This document shows, piece after piece, positions 1 through 7,082 of a stretch of 64,000 bases of DNA. The stretch is from Mumia quercus (GTDB taxonomy: Bacteria; Actinomycetota; Actinomycetes; Propionibacteriales; Nocardioidaceae): assembly GCF_025506335.1 (NCBI RefSeq), contig NZ_JANZYO010000002.1, forward strand, positions 296,221 through 360,220, in the 5' to 3' direction. Each line of letters begins with the position of its first letter. Position 1 is the first letter of the stretch. The notes under the pieces were generated by a model, which saw only the letters and a list, made by a program, of their open reading frames with translations, ran no database searches and had not been told where the DNA came from. Position numbers and translations under genes: made by a program.

Positions 1-315
1 GCGATCATCACCTTCGGCATCTACACGTGGGTCTGGTGGTTCAAGACGCACAACGAGATGAAGCGGCACAGCGGCGCCGGCGTGGGCGGCCCCGTCGCCC
101 TGATCCTCGCGATCTTCGTCCCGTTCGTCATGGCCTTCGTCAGCTCGAGCGAGGTCGGCGGGCTGTACGAGCGCCGCGGCGAGCGCAAGCCGGTCAGCGG
201 CGCGACGGGGCTGTGGTACTTCCCGGGCAGCTTCATCGTCATCGGCCCGATCGTGTGGTTCGTCAAGACCAACGGCACGCTCAACGCGTACTGGCGCTCG
301 CTCGGCGCCTCCTGA
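1..315 (+). CDS. DUF4234-like small membrane protein (5' end outside window)
   Basis: The frame is open from base 1, so the start lies upstream of the window. The 104 visible residues contain three hydrophobic stretches (about 1-14, 30-48 and 75-88). The first runs into a WVWWFKTHNEM turn, a pattern typical of DUF4234 integral membrane proteins, whose function is unknown. A short basic loop (residues 57-64) separates the last two membrane segments. The gene is convergent with the next one, 42 bp away. Membrane location is clear; the family name is from memory of the motif. Confidence 0.75.
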   Translation, partial: AIITFGIYTWVWWFKTHNEMKRHSGAGVGGPVALILAIFVPFVMAFVSSSEVGGLYERRGERKPVSGATGLWYFPGSFIVIGPIVWFVKTNGTLNAYWRSLGAS

Positions 316-357
316 CGTACGGGACCGGCGCTCTCGCCTCGGGGCGGGACGCCGGGC

Positions 358-930
358 TCAGCGTGCGTCGAGGACGTACGGCGCGTACGCGACGTAGACG
401 CACGCGACCGCCCAGATCACGCTGACCATCGTCCCGATGATGAAGCGCTCGGCAGCGCCGGAGTGCGGGACGCCGCGCGGTCGGGCGGTCTCCTGCGCGC
501 GCAGCTCCGGGTAGCGTCCGAGCCCCTTGACGGCGAGCACGATCGCGACGCCCTCCGGCCACCGGGCGGCCAGCGCACCGAACACCGCGAGCCGCTCCAG
601 CGCGCCGATCCAGGCACCCCCTCGCAGGACCTCGGCAGCCGCCCTGACGGTCGCACCCTCGGGCTCGGCCGGGCGACCGGAGTCGATCGCCTCGAACGCG
701 GCCGTGGTCACCACCGCTCCGCCGCACACGGCGAGCACGAGAGCGAAGAGCACCAGGACGTCGTGGCGTGAGCCGGTGACGGGGTCCTCGAAGATCGTGG
801 CGACGACCGCCAGTGCGAGCGCGACGGCGAGCCCTCCCCCGGTGACGAGCCGTACCGTCGTCGTGCGCGCGAACGCCCACCCGACGAGGGCCACCGCCGC
901 AGCGGCGATCACGATCACGTACGCGGTCAT
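358..930 (-). CDS. DUF3307-like multi-pass membrane protein
   Basis: 190 residues from the ATG at 930, beginning MTAYVIVIAA; longer upstream starts give a basic, non-membrane leader and are rejected. Hydrophobic segments lie at about 2-18, 26-45, 54-76 and 165-185. A GALERLAVF / LAVKGLGRYPEL / ERFIIGTMVS series resembles the conserved core of DUF3307 membrane proteins. Those are often encoded beside SatD-type proteins, and here a SatD-like gene lies 13 bp upstream on the same strand, so the two are probably one operon. Biochemical role unknown. Family assignment is moderate; membrane topology is well supported. Confidence 0.75.
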   Translation of the reverse strand: MTAYVIVIAAAAVALVGWAFARTTTVRLVTGGGLAVALALAVVATIFEDPVTGSRHDVLVLFALVLAVCGGAVVTTAAFEAIDSGRPAEPEGATVRAAAEVLRGGAWIGALERLAVFGALAARWPEGVAIVLAVKGLGRYPELRAQETARPRGVPHSGAAERFIIGTMVSVIWAVACVYVAYAPYVLDAR

Positions 931-943
931 CCGGGGTCCGTCC

Positions 944-1561
944 TCATCGACTCGCCTTCTGCTCGGGGTCGCTCGCGGCCAACAGGCGCGCGGCGAGCGT
1001 ACGACCCCGACGCTCCTCGGTCCACCCCGCAACCGCGAGTCGGCGACTCATCGCCTGTGCGGAGATGCCGAGGGCGCTGGCCGCCTCCCGCTGCGTCGGC
1101 GGGTGCGGTGAGCCGGCATGCCCCATCGCGTCGACGGCTTCCCAGCCGGCCTCGCTGCGGCGCCCCAGCAGGCTCGCGAGCAGCCAGAGCGCGGACTCGG
1201 CGTCCTCGGCCAGCTCCCCCTCCTCCGCGCGGACCACCACGGGTTGCGGCTCGACCTTGGCCCGTTCGACCGCCGCACGGGCTCGGACGTACGCCGGGCC
1301 GCGGCCGGCTCGCGTCGTGGCCGGGAGCGGCCCCTCGACCTCCCCGACGCCGACTCCGATCCACCAACGGCCGTCGCGCAGCGCGCGGACCACGACACGG
1401 ACCACGTCGTCCGGGGAGTCGAGGAGGCCCTGGACCTCGTCGCCCGCGGTGCGTTCGAAGGCACGGACGGGCTCGACCGTGGTGGCCAGGTCCTCCAGCA
1501 GCTCCGGGACCGCGTCGTTCCCGCGGCGGCTGCCGCGCTGATCCAGCGTCATCACGTACAT
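944..1561 (-). CDS. SatD-like protein with C-terminal helix-turn-helix
   Basis: 205 residues starting MYVMTLDQRGSRRG, with AGGAG six bases before the ATG. The N-terminal half (DQRGSRR, then AGDEVQGLLDSPDDV and WWIGVGVGEV) resembles SatD-family proteins. The C-terminal part (about 155-190: PPTQREAASALGISAQAMSRRL) is a recognisable helix-turn-helix, so DNA binding is likely. The DUF3307-like membrane gene follows 13 bp downstream. The region just upstream holds inverted repeats, which suggests self-regulation. The HTH is clear; the SatD name is an inference from the N-terminal motif, and the cellular role is unknown. Confidence 0.75.
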   Translation of the reverse strand: MYVMTLDQRGSRRGNDAVPELLEDLATTVEPVRAFERTAGDEVQGLLDSPDDVVRVVVRALRDGRWWIGVGVGEVEGPLPATTRAGRGPAYVRARAAVERAKVEPQPVVVRAEEGELAEDAESALWLLASLLGRRSEAGWEAVDAMGHAGSPHPPTQREAASALGISAQAMSRRLAVAGWTEERRGRTLAARLLAASDPEQKASR

Positions 1562-1568
1562 CGCGGCT

Positions 1569-1630
1569 CCTCAATGGTGAGGCATTGATCAGAAAGGATC
1601 AACTGCCGTTGATTGATTGCCTGTGATCAA
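1569..1630. promoter_or_regulatory. Cluster of inverted repeats upstream of the SatD-like/HTH gene
   Basis: Seen directly: CCTCA-N4-TGAGG at 1569-1582, TTGATC-N6-GATCAA at 1585-1602, TTGATTGATT at 1609-1618 and TGATCA at 1624-1629. These A/T-richer repeats stand out from the surrounding 70% GC sequence. They lie immediately upstream of the 944-1561 gene. A binding site for that gene's own HTH domain is the simplest reading (inference). Confidence 0.5.
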
Positions 1631-1656
1631 TCTACCATCATTGACGGTCGGTGTCC

Positions 1657-2742
1657 TCAGACCAGAGCAGCACGCACGCTCATCACGTCGGGAAGGTGCG
1701 AGGCCACCTCGCGCCACGACTCGCCCTCGTCGTCGCTCGCGAAGACGGACCCGTCCCGGGCGCCGAGGTAGAGACCGGCCGCGAGGCCGTGGGCCGGCCC
1801 GTCGTCAGCGCTGAACGCGTCCCGCATCACGGCGGCGTACGAGGTCTCGGGCAACCCCTTGCCAAGCTCGCGCCACGTCCGGCCCGCGTCGTCCGAACGC
1901 CACACGCGAGGCGCCCCTCCGGGAGGCATGCGGTCGGAGTCGGCGACCAGCGGGAACACGTACACGGTCTCCGGACGGCCGGGGTGGACGACGATCGGGA
2001 ACCCGAAGTCGCTCGGGAGCCCCTCGGCGATCGAGGTCCACGAGTCGCCGCCGTCGTCGGAGCGGTAGACGCCGTGGTGGTTCTGCGCGTAGAGCATGTC
2101 CGGGCGCGACGGGTGCATCGCGACCTTGTGGACGCACTGGCCGAACTCCGGCCACGGGTCGGGGAAGAAGTAGGCCGAGATGCCCGTGTTGTGAGGCGAC
2201 CACGACGCGCCCGCATCCTCGGTGCGGTAGACCCCACCAGTCGACATAGCGACCGTCACCCGCGCCGGGTCCGCCGGGTCGGGAACGATCGTGTGGATTG
2301 CCTGTCCGCCGAATCCCGCACCCCACTCGGGGCGGTGAGGGTGGTCCCACAAGCCCTGCACGAGCGTGAACGTCTCCCCTCGGTCGGTCGAGCGGAACAG
2401 CGCGGACGGCTGCGTCCCCGCCCACACCTCGTCGGGCTGCACCCCCGGCGTGAGCTGCCACACCTGCTCGAGCGCCGCGTCCGTCCCGTTGGGGAAGCGG
2501 ACGCCGCCCCCGGGCGTCTCCGACCACGTCGCTCCGAGGTCGTCGGACCAGCTGACCTGGGGACCCCAGTGCTCGCTCATCGTCCCGACCAGCAGGCGCG
2601 GGCGGTCGCCGCGGGTGTCGATGCACGTCGCGTAGACGGCGGTCATCGGGAAGTGCGGACCCTCCAGCTCCCACGAGACGCGGTCGCCGGAGCGGCCGAT
2701 CCAGAGTCCCTTGCGTGTCCCGATCAGCAGCACCGTGCCCAT
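1657..2742 (-). CDS. Asp-box beta-propeller protein (sialidase/sortilin-type fold)
   Basis: 361 residues from the ATG at 2742 (a GTG directly upstream is too close to the AGGAGG at 2747-2752). Six Asp-box motifs of the S-x-D-x-G-x-[TS]-[WF] type occur at regular spacing: SDDLGATW, STDRGETF, TEDAGASW, SDDGGDSW, SDDAGRTW and SDDEGESW. This is the signature of BNR/sortilin-like beta-propellers, and the length fits a six- or seven-bladed propeller. No signal peptide is visible, so it is probably cytoplasmic. Sialidase catalytic residues are not recognisable, so enzymatic activity should not be assumed. It is divergent from a PadR regulator and shares its operator region. Confidence 0.85.
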   Translation of the reverse strand: MGTVLLIGTRKGLWIGRSGDRVSWELEGPHFPMTAVYATCIDTRGDRPRLLVGTMSEHWGPQVSWSDDLGATWSETPGGGVRFPNGTDAALEQVWQLTPGVQPDEVWAGTQPSALFRSTDRGETFTLVQGLWDHPHRPEWGAGFGGQAIHTIVPDPADPARVTVAMSTGGVYRTEDAGASWSPHNTGISAYFFPDPWPEFGQCVHKVAMHPSRPDMLYAQNHHGVYRSDDGGDSWTSIAEGLPSDFGFPIVVHPGRPETVYVFPLVADSDRMPPGGAPRVWRSDDAGRTWRELGKGLPETSYAAVMRDAFSADDGPAHGLAAGLYLGARDGSVFASDDEGESWREVASHLPDVMSVRAALV

Positions 2743-2760
2743 CACGCCCTCCTCACGCCG

Positions 2761-2777
2761 TATTCCTAATTGGAATA
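2761..2777. promoter_or_regulatory. Palindromic operator between propeller gene and padR
   Basis: Perfect inverted repeat TATTCC-N5-GGAATA in the 52-bp divergent intergenic region. It lies just upstream of the padR -10 box (TACGCT, 2783-2788) and 19 bases from the propeller start. PadR proteins bind palindromic sites in their own divergent promoters, so this is the likely PadR operator controlling both genes (inference from position). Confidence 0.65.
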
Positions 2778-2782
2778 CTCGC

Positions 2783-2788
2783 TACGCT
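2783..2788 (+). promoter_or_regulatory. -10 box of padR, leaderless start
   Basis: TACGCT followed by six bases and the ATG at 2795, with no ribosome binding site. This spacing puts the transcript start at or next to the start codon. It is the same arrangement as at several other genes of the window. Confidence 0.55.
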
Positions 2789-2794
2789 AGGGAC

Positions 2795-3370
2795 ATGGCG
2801 GCAGACCTGTCAACGACCTCGTACGCGCTCCTCGGACTGCTCGCGCTCGACCCCGACGACCCTGCGGAGGGACTGACCGGCTACGAGCTCAAGCAGCGCT
2901 GCGACTTCACCATGCGCTACTACTGGGTCTCCCCCGCGACCAGCCAGATCTACACCGAGCTGGCCCGGCTCGACCGCCTCGGGCTCGTCGACGTGACCGA
3001 AGAGGGCACCGGACGCCGCAGCACCCGCCGGTACGCCCTCAGCGACGCCGGACGCGAGCGGCTCCTGACCTGGCTCACCACGAGCGAGCCGGACTTCCCC
3101 GTCCTCAAGCACCCGGTCGCCCTGCGCCTCATGTTCGGCCACATGGTCGAGCCCGAGCAGGTCGAGCGCTGGCTGGCCACCTACATCGCCCAGCTCGAGG
3201 AGCGTACGACCGAGCTGCGGGCCGTACGGGAGATGCTCGGCGACGACGCGCGGCTGCGCTCACCGGCGCGTGTCGCCGAGTGGGGACTCGCCTACTTCGC
3301 CAGCGAGCGCGCGATCTCCGAAGACCTGCGCAAGCAGGTGGCTGACGGTGACGGTGGACCCGTCACGTAG
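2795..3370 (+). CDS. PadR family transcriptional regulator
   Basis: 191 residues starting MAADLSTTSYALLGLLAL. The winged helix covers about 5-95. It has the PadR pattern of SYALLGLLAL followed by GYELKQR, YYWVSPATSQIYTELARLDRLGLV and a wing with RRSTRRYALSDAGRERL. The C-terminal alpha-helical half (about 105-190) is the dimerisation region of the Vir_act_alpha_C type. The ATG at 2795 is chosen because the domain starts there and a -10 box lies six bases upstream. It is divergent from the beta-propeller gene and probably represses it and itself through the palindrome at 2761-2777. Ligand unknown. Confidence 0.92.
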   Translation: MAADLSTTSYALLGLLALDPDDPAEGLTGYELKQRCDFTMRYYWVSPATSQIYTELARLDRLGLVDVTEEGTGRRSTRRYALSDAGRERLLTWLTTSEPDFPVLKHPVALRLMFGHMVEPEQVERWLATYIAQLEERTTELRAVREMLGDDARLRSPARVAEWGLAYFASERAISEDLRKQVADGDGGPVT

Positions 3371-3409
3371 CGTCGTACCCGTCCCTGCAGTCCCGCACGA
3401 AGGATCACC

Positions 3410-4309
3410 GTGGCCCTCATCGCCCTGGCAAGCGCCGCCACCACGACCGACGACCCCGAGATCAAGCTGCTGAGCGAAGCGCTCGTCGCCCTGGGCCACG
3501 AGGTCGGTGTCGAGGTCTGGGACGACCCCGACGTCGACTGGCACCGCTACGCGCTGACGGTCGTGCGGACGACATGGGACTACACGCCGCGCCGCGACGA
3601 GTTCCTCGCGTGGGCGCGACAGGTCCCGCGCCTGCGCAACCGCGCCGACGTGCTCACGTGGAACACCCACAAGACCTACCTGCGCGACCTCGCCGTCCAC
3701 GGCTGCCCGGTGATCCCGACGGCGTGGGACGTAACCGACGAGGAGGCGCTCGCCGCCCACGCGGCCGCGCTCGGGATCGCCGTCGACGACGTCGAGTGGG
3801 TCGTCAAGCCGGCCGTCTCGGCAGGCTCGGCCGACACCGGCCGCTGGGCGGACGCGGCCAGCGCGCTCGCGCACAGCCGCGAGCTGGTCGCCGCCGGGCG
3901 GACCTCCATGCTCCAGCCGTACGTGGCGTCGGTCGACGCGGAGGGCGAGACGGCGCTGCTGTTCGCCGGAGGAGAGTTCTCGCACGCGGTCATGAAGGGC
4001 GCGATGCTCGCGCCCGGTGAGGGTGTGCGCGACAACCGCGACGCCCGCGAGCGCCTCACCCCCACGACGCCGACTGCCGACCAGCTCACCGTGGCCGGGC
4101 AGGCGCTGCGGGCCGCGCGCAAGGCGCTGGGCGGCGGACTCGACCTCCTGTACGCGCGGGTCGACCTCGTCACGGGCGCCGACGGCAAGCCACAGGTCAT
4201 CGAGCTGGAGCTCACGGAGCCGGCACTCTTCCTCCCCTGCGTCGAGGGTGCCGCGGAGACGTTCGCGCGCGCCGTGACCGCGTCGGTGACCTCGATGGGC
4301 CGCGTCTGA
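3410..4309 (+). CDS. ATP-grasp domain protein (RimK/DcsG-like)
   Basis: 299 residues from a GTG with AAGGA about seven bases upstream. ATP-grasp architecture: N-terminal pre-grasp region (1-85), WNTHKTYLRDL (about 84-94), the VVKPAVSAGSADTGRW nucleotide-binding segment (about 131-146), a QPYV strand ahead of the second lobe, and the metal-binding VIELELTEPALF near 263-274. Such enzymes join a carboxylate to an amine or thiol through an acyl phosphate. The closest remembered relatives are RimK/glutathione-synthetase-like and DcsG-like stand-alone proteins. Neither substrate is evident and the neighbours give no pathway clue. Fold confident, reaction unknown. Confidence 0.85.
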   Translation: MALIALASAATTTDDPEIKLLSEALVALGHEVGVEVWDDPDVDWHRYALTVVRTTWDYTPRRDEFLAWARQVPRLRNRADVLTWNTHKTYLRDLAVHGCPVIPTAWDVTDEEALAAHAAALGIAVDDVEWVVKPAVSAGSADTGRWADAASALAHSRELVAAGRTSMLQPYVASVDAEGETALLFAGGEFSHAVMKGAMLAPGEGVRDNRDARERLTPTTPTADQLTVAGQALRAARKALGGGLDLLYARVDLVTGADGKPQVIELELTEPALFLPCVEGAAETFARAVTASVTSMGRV

Positions 4310-4322
4310 CGGAACCCGCCCG

Positions 4323-4328
4323 TACGCT
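4323..4328 (+). promoter_or_regulatory. -10 box of the MpaB-type gene, leaderless start
   Basis: TACGCT, six bases, then the ATG at 4335; no ribosome binding site. The box lies 13 bases after the ATP-grasp stop codon, so this gene probably has its own promoter despite the short gap. Confidence 0.5.
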
Positions 4329-4334
4329 GGCTCC

Positions 4335-5174
4335 ATGAGCGTCCGAGAGGTCCTCGCGGAGGCAGTCTTCTCCCGCGTCGCCGGAGACGACGGCGCGGGC
4401 CGACGTGCGCGCATCCACGGCGACGAGGGGCCGCGACGCTTCGGACCCGACGACCCGATCTGGGCGGTCCACGGCGACGCGTCGATGTTCGTCGGCGGCA
4501 TCCGCGCGCTGCTCCTCCAGTCGCTGCACCCGCTGGCGATGGCGGCGGTGGATCAGCACTCCGGCTACCGGGGCGACCCATGGGGCCGGCTCCAACGCAC
4601 GAGCGGCTTCATCGCCGAGACGACATTCGGCACGGTCGAGACGTCGGAGCGGGCGGTGCGGATCGTCCGGGCGATCCACGGGCGGGTCCGCGGCACGGCA
4701 CCGGACGGGCGACCGTACGCCGCCGACGACCCTCACCTGCTGACGTGGGTGCACGTCGCGGAGGTCGACAGCTTCCTGCGGGCTCACGACCGCTACGGCG
4801 CGCGCCGCCTCAGCCGGTCCGAGCGCGACACCTACGTCGCCCAGGCGGCGGAGGTCGCGTACGCGCTCGGCGCGGACGACCCACCGACCGACACCGACGG
4901 GCTGGCGTCCCGGCTGGAGGCGTTCCGGCCCGAGCTCGCCTCGACGGCGGCCGCCCGTGAGGCGGCGCGGTTCATCTTGCTGACCCCGCCGGTGCCGTGG
5001 TCGCTGCGTCCCGGCTACACGGCGCTCGGCGCGGCCGCCGTCGGCCTGCTGCCGGTGTGGGCGCGCCGACCGCTGCGCCTGCCGTGGCTGCCGATCGTCG
5101 AGGGCACCGCGTTCCGCGCGGCAGGCGGCGCTGCCACGCGGACGATCCGGTGGGCGATGCGGCCGCCGAGCTGA
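4335..5174 (+). CDS. MpaB-type oxygenase (DUF2236)
   Basis: 279 residues. The N-terminal third has the DUF2236 core: DPIWAVHGDASMFVGGIRALLLQSLHPLAM, then HSGYRGDPWGRLQRTSGFI and a FGT segment (about 35-105). This is followed by TWVHVAEVDSFL and a C-terminal helical region with a PWLPIVEG motif. The family includes heme-dependent MpaB and latex-clearing proteins; the HP in QSLHPLAM and the H of WVHV are the likely heme-region histidines. No signal peptide is seen. It ends 3 bp from a convergent dehydrogenase gene. Substrate unknown. Confidence 0.88.
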   Translation: MSVREVLAEAVFSRVAGDDGAGRRARIHGDEGPRRFGPDDPIWAVHGDASMFVGGIRALLLQSLHPLAMAAVDQHSGYRGDPWGRLQRTSGFIAETTFGTVETSERAVRIVRAIHGRVRGTAPDGRPYAADDPHLLTWVHVAEVDSFLRAHDRYGARRLSRSERDTYVAQAAEVAYALGADDPPTDTDGLASRLEAFRPELASTAAAREAARFILLTPPVPWSLRPGYTALGAAAVGLLPVWARRPLRLPWLPIVEGTAFRAAGGAATRTIRWAMRPPS

Positions 5175-5177
5175 CGC

Positions 5178-6095
5178 TCAACGCCCGAGCGGCACCTCGT
5201 TGGCCAACTCCTCACCGGCGGCCAGCCGCCTGACCTGCTCCTGGACGAGCGCGAGCATGCGCGGACGCATCGCTGTCGTCCCGCCTGCGACGTGCGGGCT
5301 GATCAGCACCCCCGGGGCGCTCCACAGCGGATGCCCCGGCGGGAGCGGCTCCGGGTCCGTCACGTCGAGCGCCGCCCGGAGACGACCGGTCTCCACCTCG
5401 GCGAGGAGAGCGTCGGAGTCCACGACGGGTCCGCGCGCGAGGTTGACGAGGAGGGCGCCGTCCTTCATCGCCGCGAGGAACCCGGCGTCGGCGAGGTGTC
5501 GCGTCTGGTCGGTCAGCGGTGTCAGCAGCACGACGACGTCGGCAGACGGGAGGAGGTCGGGAAGCTCGGACGTGGTGTGCACCCCGTCACGGGCACGCCG
5601 CGCCACGCGTACGACGTCCACCTCGAAGCCGGCGAGCCGCCTCTCCAGCGCCTGCCCGATGCTCCCGTACCCGACGATCATCACGGTCTTGTCGGCGAGC
5701 GCGTCCCACCACCGGTACGCCAGCCAGCGCTGCTCGTCCTGCGCCCGGACGAACGCCGGGATCCCGCGCAGCGAGGCGAGGATCAGCCCGACGCCGAGCT
5801 CGGCGGTCGCCGCGTCGTGGACGCCGCGGGCGTTGCACAGCCGCACGCCGTCAGGGATCTGCGCGACGATCCCGTCCGTACCGGCCGACTGGGCCTGGAT
5901 CACCTCCAGCCGCGGCATCCGCGACGTGGTGGACCGCAGGTCGGCGGACAGGTCGTACGGCAAGACCCACATCGTCACGTCGGCGAGCACGTCGTCCGAG
6001 GGCAGGTCGGCGGTCGCGCCGGAGTAGGAGACGAGGTCGACACCAGGCGGGACCTCGAAGGCGTCGGGGGCGAACGGAGACAGGACGAGCGGCAT
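5178..6095 (-). CDS. D-isomer 2-hydroxyacid dehydrogenase, NAD-binding
   Basis: 305 residues from the ATG at 6095; the longer frame upstream lacks family sequence. The Rossmann motif VGYGSIGQ is at about 149-156. The catalytic set is present: Arg in VNLARGP, Glu in DVTDPEPLPPGHPLW and His in ISPHVAGGT. It probably interconverts a 2-keto acid and a D-2-hydroxy acid with NAD(P)H; the substrate cannot be read from sequence. It is divergent from the alpha/beta hydrolase gene. Its promoter has TAGGGT seven bases before the ATG. Confidence 0.9.
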   Translation of the reverse strand: MPLVLSPFAPDAFEVPPGVDLVSYSGATADLPSDDVLADVTMWVLPYDLSADLRSTTSRMPRLEVIQAQSAGTDGIVAQIPDGVRLCNARGVHDAATAELGVGLILASLRGIPAFVRAQDEQRWLAYRWWDALADKTVMIVGYGSIGQALERRLAGFEVDVVRVARRARDGVHTTSELPDLLPSADVVVLLTPLTDQTRHLADAGFLAAMKDGALLVNLARGPVVDSDALLAEVETGRLRAALDVTDPEPLPPGHPLWSAPGVLISPHVAGGTTAMRPRMLALVQEQVRRLAAGEELANEVPLGR

Positions 6096-6102
6096 GGGGA
6101 AC

Positions 6103-6108
6103 ACCCTA
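6103..6108 (-). promoter_or_regulatory. -10 box of the 5178-6095 dehydrogenase, leaderless start
   Basis: On the minus strand: TAGGGT, seven bases, then ATG at 6095. No ribosome binding site is visible. Confidence 0.5.
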
Positions 6109-6148
6109 GAGGCGGGCCGGTGACACCAAGACTGCGACAGCGGTCCTG

Positions 6149-6154
6149 TAACGT
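6149..6154 (+). promoter_or_regulatory. -10 box of the alpha/beta hydrolase gene, leaderless start
   Basis: TAACGT, six bases, then the GTG at 6161. The same bases (GAAGG) could instead serve as a ribosome binding site for the ATG at 6167. Confidence 0.45.
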
Positions 6155-6160
6155 TGAAGG

Positions 6161-7066
6161 GTGAGAATGCGCGTGTCGACGACGACACCGACGCCTCGCG
6201 TCCAGCACCACGACGTGCTCAGCGACGACGGCACCCGCATCCGTGCGTGGACCAACGGCGCCGACGGGCCGACGGTGCTGCTCTGCAACGGCCTCGGCAC
6301 CAGCCCGTACGCGTGGCCGGCGCTGCTCGAGCCAGACTGCGGCGTGCGGGTCGTCTCGTGGTACCACCGCGGCATCGGCGGCTCCGAGCGTCCTCGCGAC
6401 CGTACGCGGGTGGACGTCGACGCCCACCTCGAGGACGCGCTCGCCGTGATGCGCGCGTTCGAGATCGAGCACGCCACGGTCGTGGGCTGGTCGATCGGCG
6501 TCAACCTCGCGTTCGAGCTCGCCGTGAGGTGGCCTGAGCGGGTCGACGCCGTGCTGGGTGTCGCAGGCGTCCCCGGCGACACGTTCGCGACCATGCTCGG
6601 TCCGGCACGACTGCCCGGACCGGTCGCCCGCGCGACCGCGCTGTCTGTCGTCCGGCTCGCCCAGGTGGCGGGTCCGGCGCTCAACCCGGTGACGCAGCGG
6701 TTCCACCAGGTGCCGTACCTGTTCGACCTCGCGCGCTACACCGGCCTCATGCTCCCGAAGGCCGACCCCGAGGCGGCGGCGGAGACGCTCACGGCGTTCT
6801 TCGCCCTCGAGTGGCGCTGGTACACCCATCTCGCCCGGCACGCGGCGCGGCACCCGCGGGTGAGCCTGTCGAAGGTCACCCAGCCGACGACGCTGATCGG
6901 CGGTCGCTGGGACGTCTTCGCCGGAGCGCGCTCGATGCGCACCGCCGCCGACCGCATCGCGGGGGCACGGTACGTCGAGCTCGGCGCGTCCCATTTCGTG
7001 ACCCTCGAGCATCCCGAGGCCGTACACGCCGAGCTCCTCGCCCTCCTCCGCCGGGTCCCTTCCTGA
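6161..7066 (+). CDS. Alpha/beta hydrolase
   Basis: 301 residues from the GTG at 6161 (ATG at 6167 is the alternative). Alpha/beta hydrolase fold: LLCNGLGTSPYAW oxyanion-hole loop (about 44-56), nucleophile elbow GWSIGVN (Ser at about 110), and a C-terminal GASHFVTLEHPE carrying the catalytic His. The acid is probably the Asp of GGRWDVFAGARSM. The overall pattern fits small cytoplasmic hydrolases of the epoxide hydrolase/haloperoxidase type; substrate unknown. No signal peptide. It is convergent with gatB. Confidence 0.9.
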   Translation: MRMRVSTTTPTPRVQHHDVLSDDGTRIRAWTNGADGPTVLLCNGLGTSPYAWPALLEPDCGVRVVSWYHRGIGGSERPRDRTRVDVDAHLEDALAVMRAFEIEHATVVGWSIGVNLAFELAVRWPERVDAVLGVAGVPGDTFATMLGPARLPGPVARATALSVVRLAQVAGPALNPVTQRFHQVPYLFDLARYTGLMLPKADPEAAAETLTAFFALEWRWYTHLARHAARHPRVSLSKVTQPTTLIGGRWDVFAGARSMRTAADRIAGARYVELGASHFVTLEHPEAVHAELLALLRRVPS

Positions 7067-7082
7067 CTCGCGAGCGGTCAGG
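7062..7082. terminator. Short hairpin between convergent hydrolase gene and gatB
   Basis: CCTGAC (7062-7067) pairs with GTCAGG (7077-7082) across a nine-base loop and overlaps both stop codons. There is no T-tract. A weak bidirectional terminator is plausible. Confidence 0.4.

Noticed and set aside
1657-2742. Sialidase activity for the Asp-box propeller
   Set aside because: Asp boxes alone mark the fold; the arginine triad and Tyr/Glu pair of sialidases are not recognisable and there is no signal peptide.
7062-7082. Copy of the dnaE2 internal repeat (GACTCGCGAG) at the hydrolase-gatB joint
   Set aside because: Only eight to ten bases resemble it and the flanks do not match; treated as a plain hairpin.
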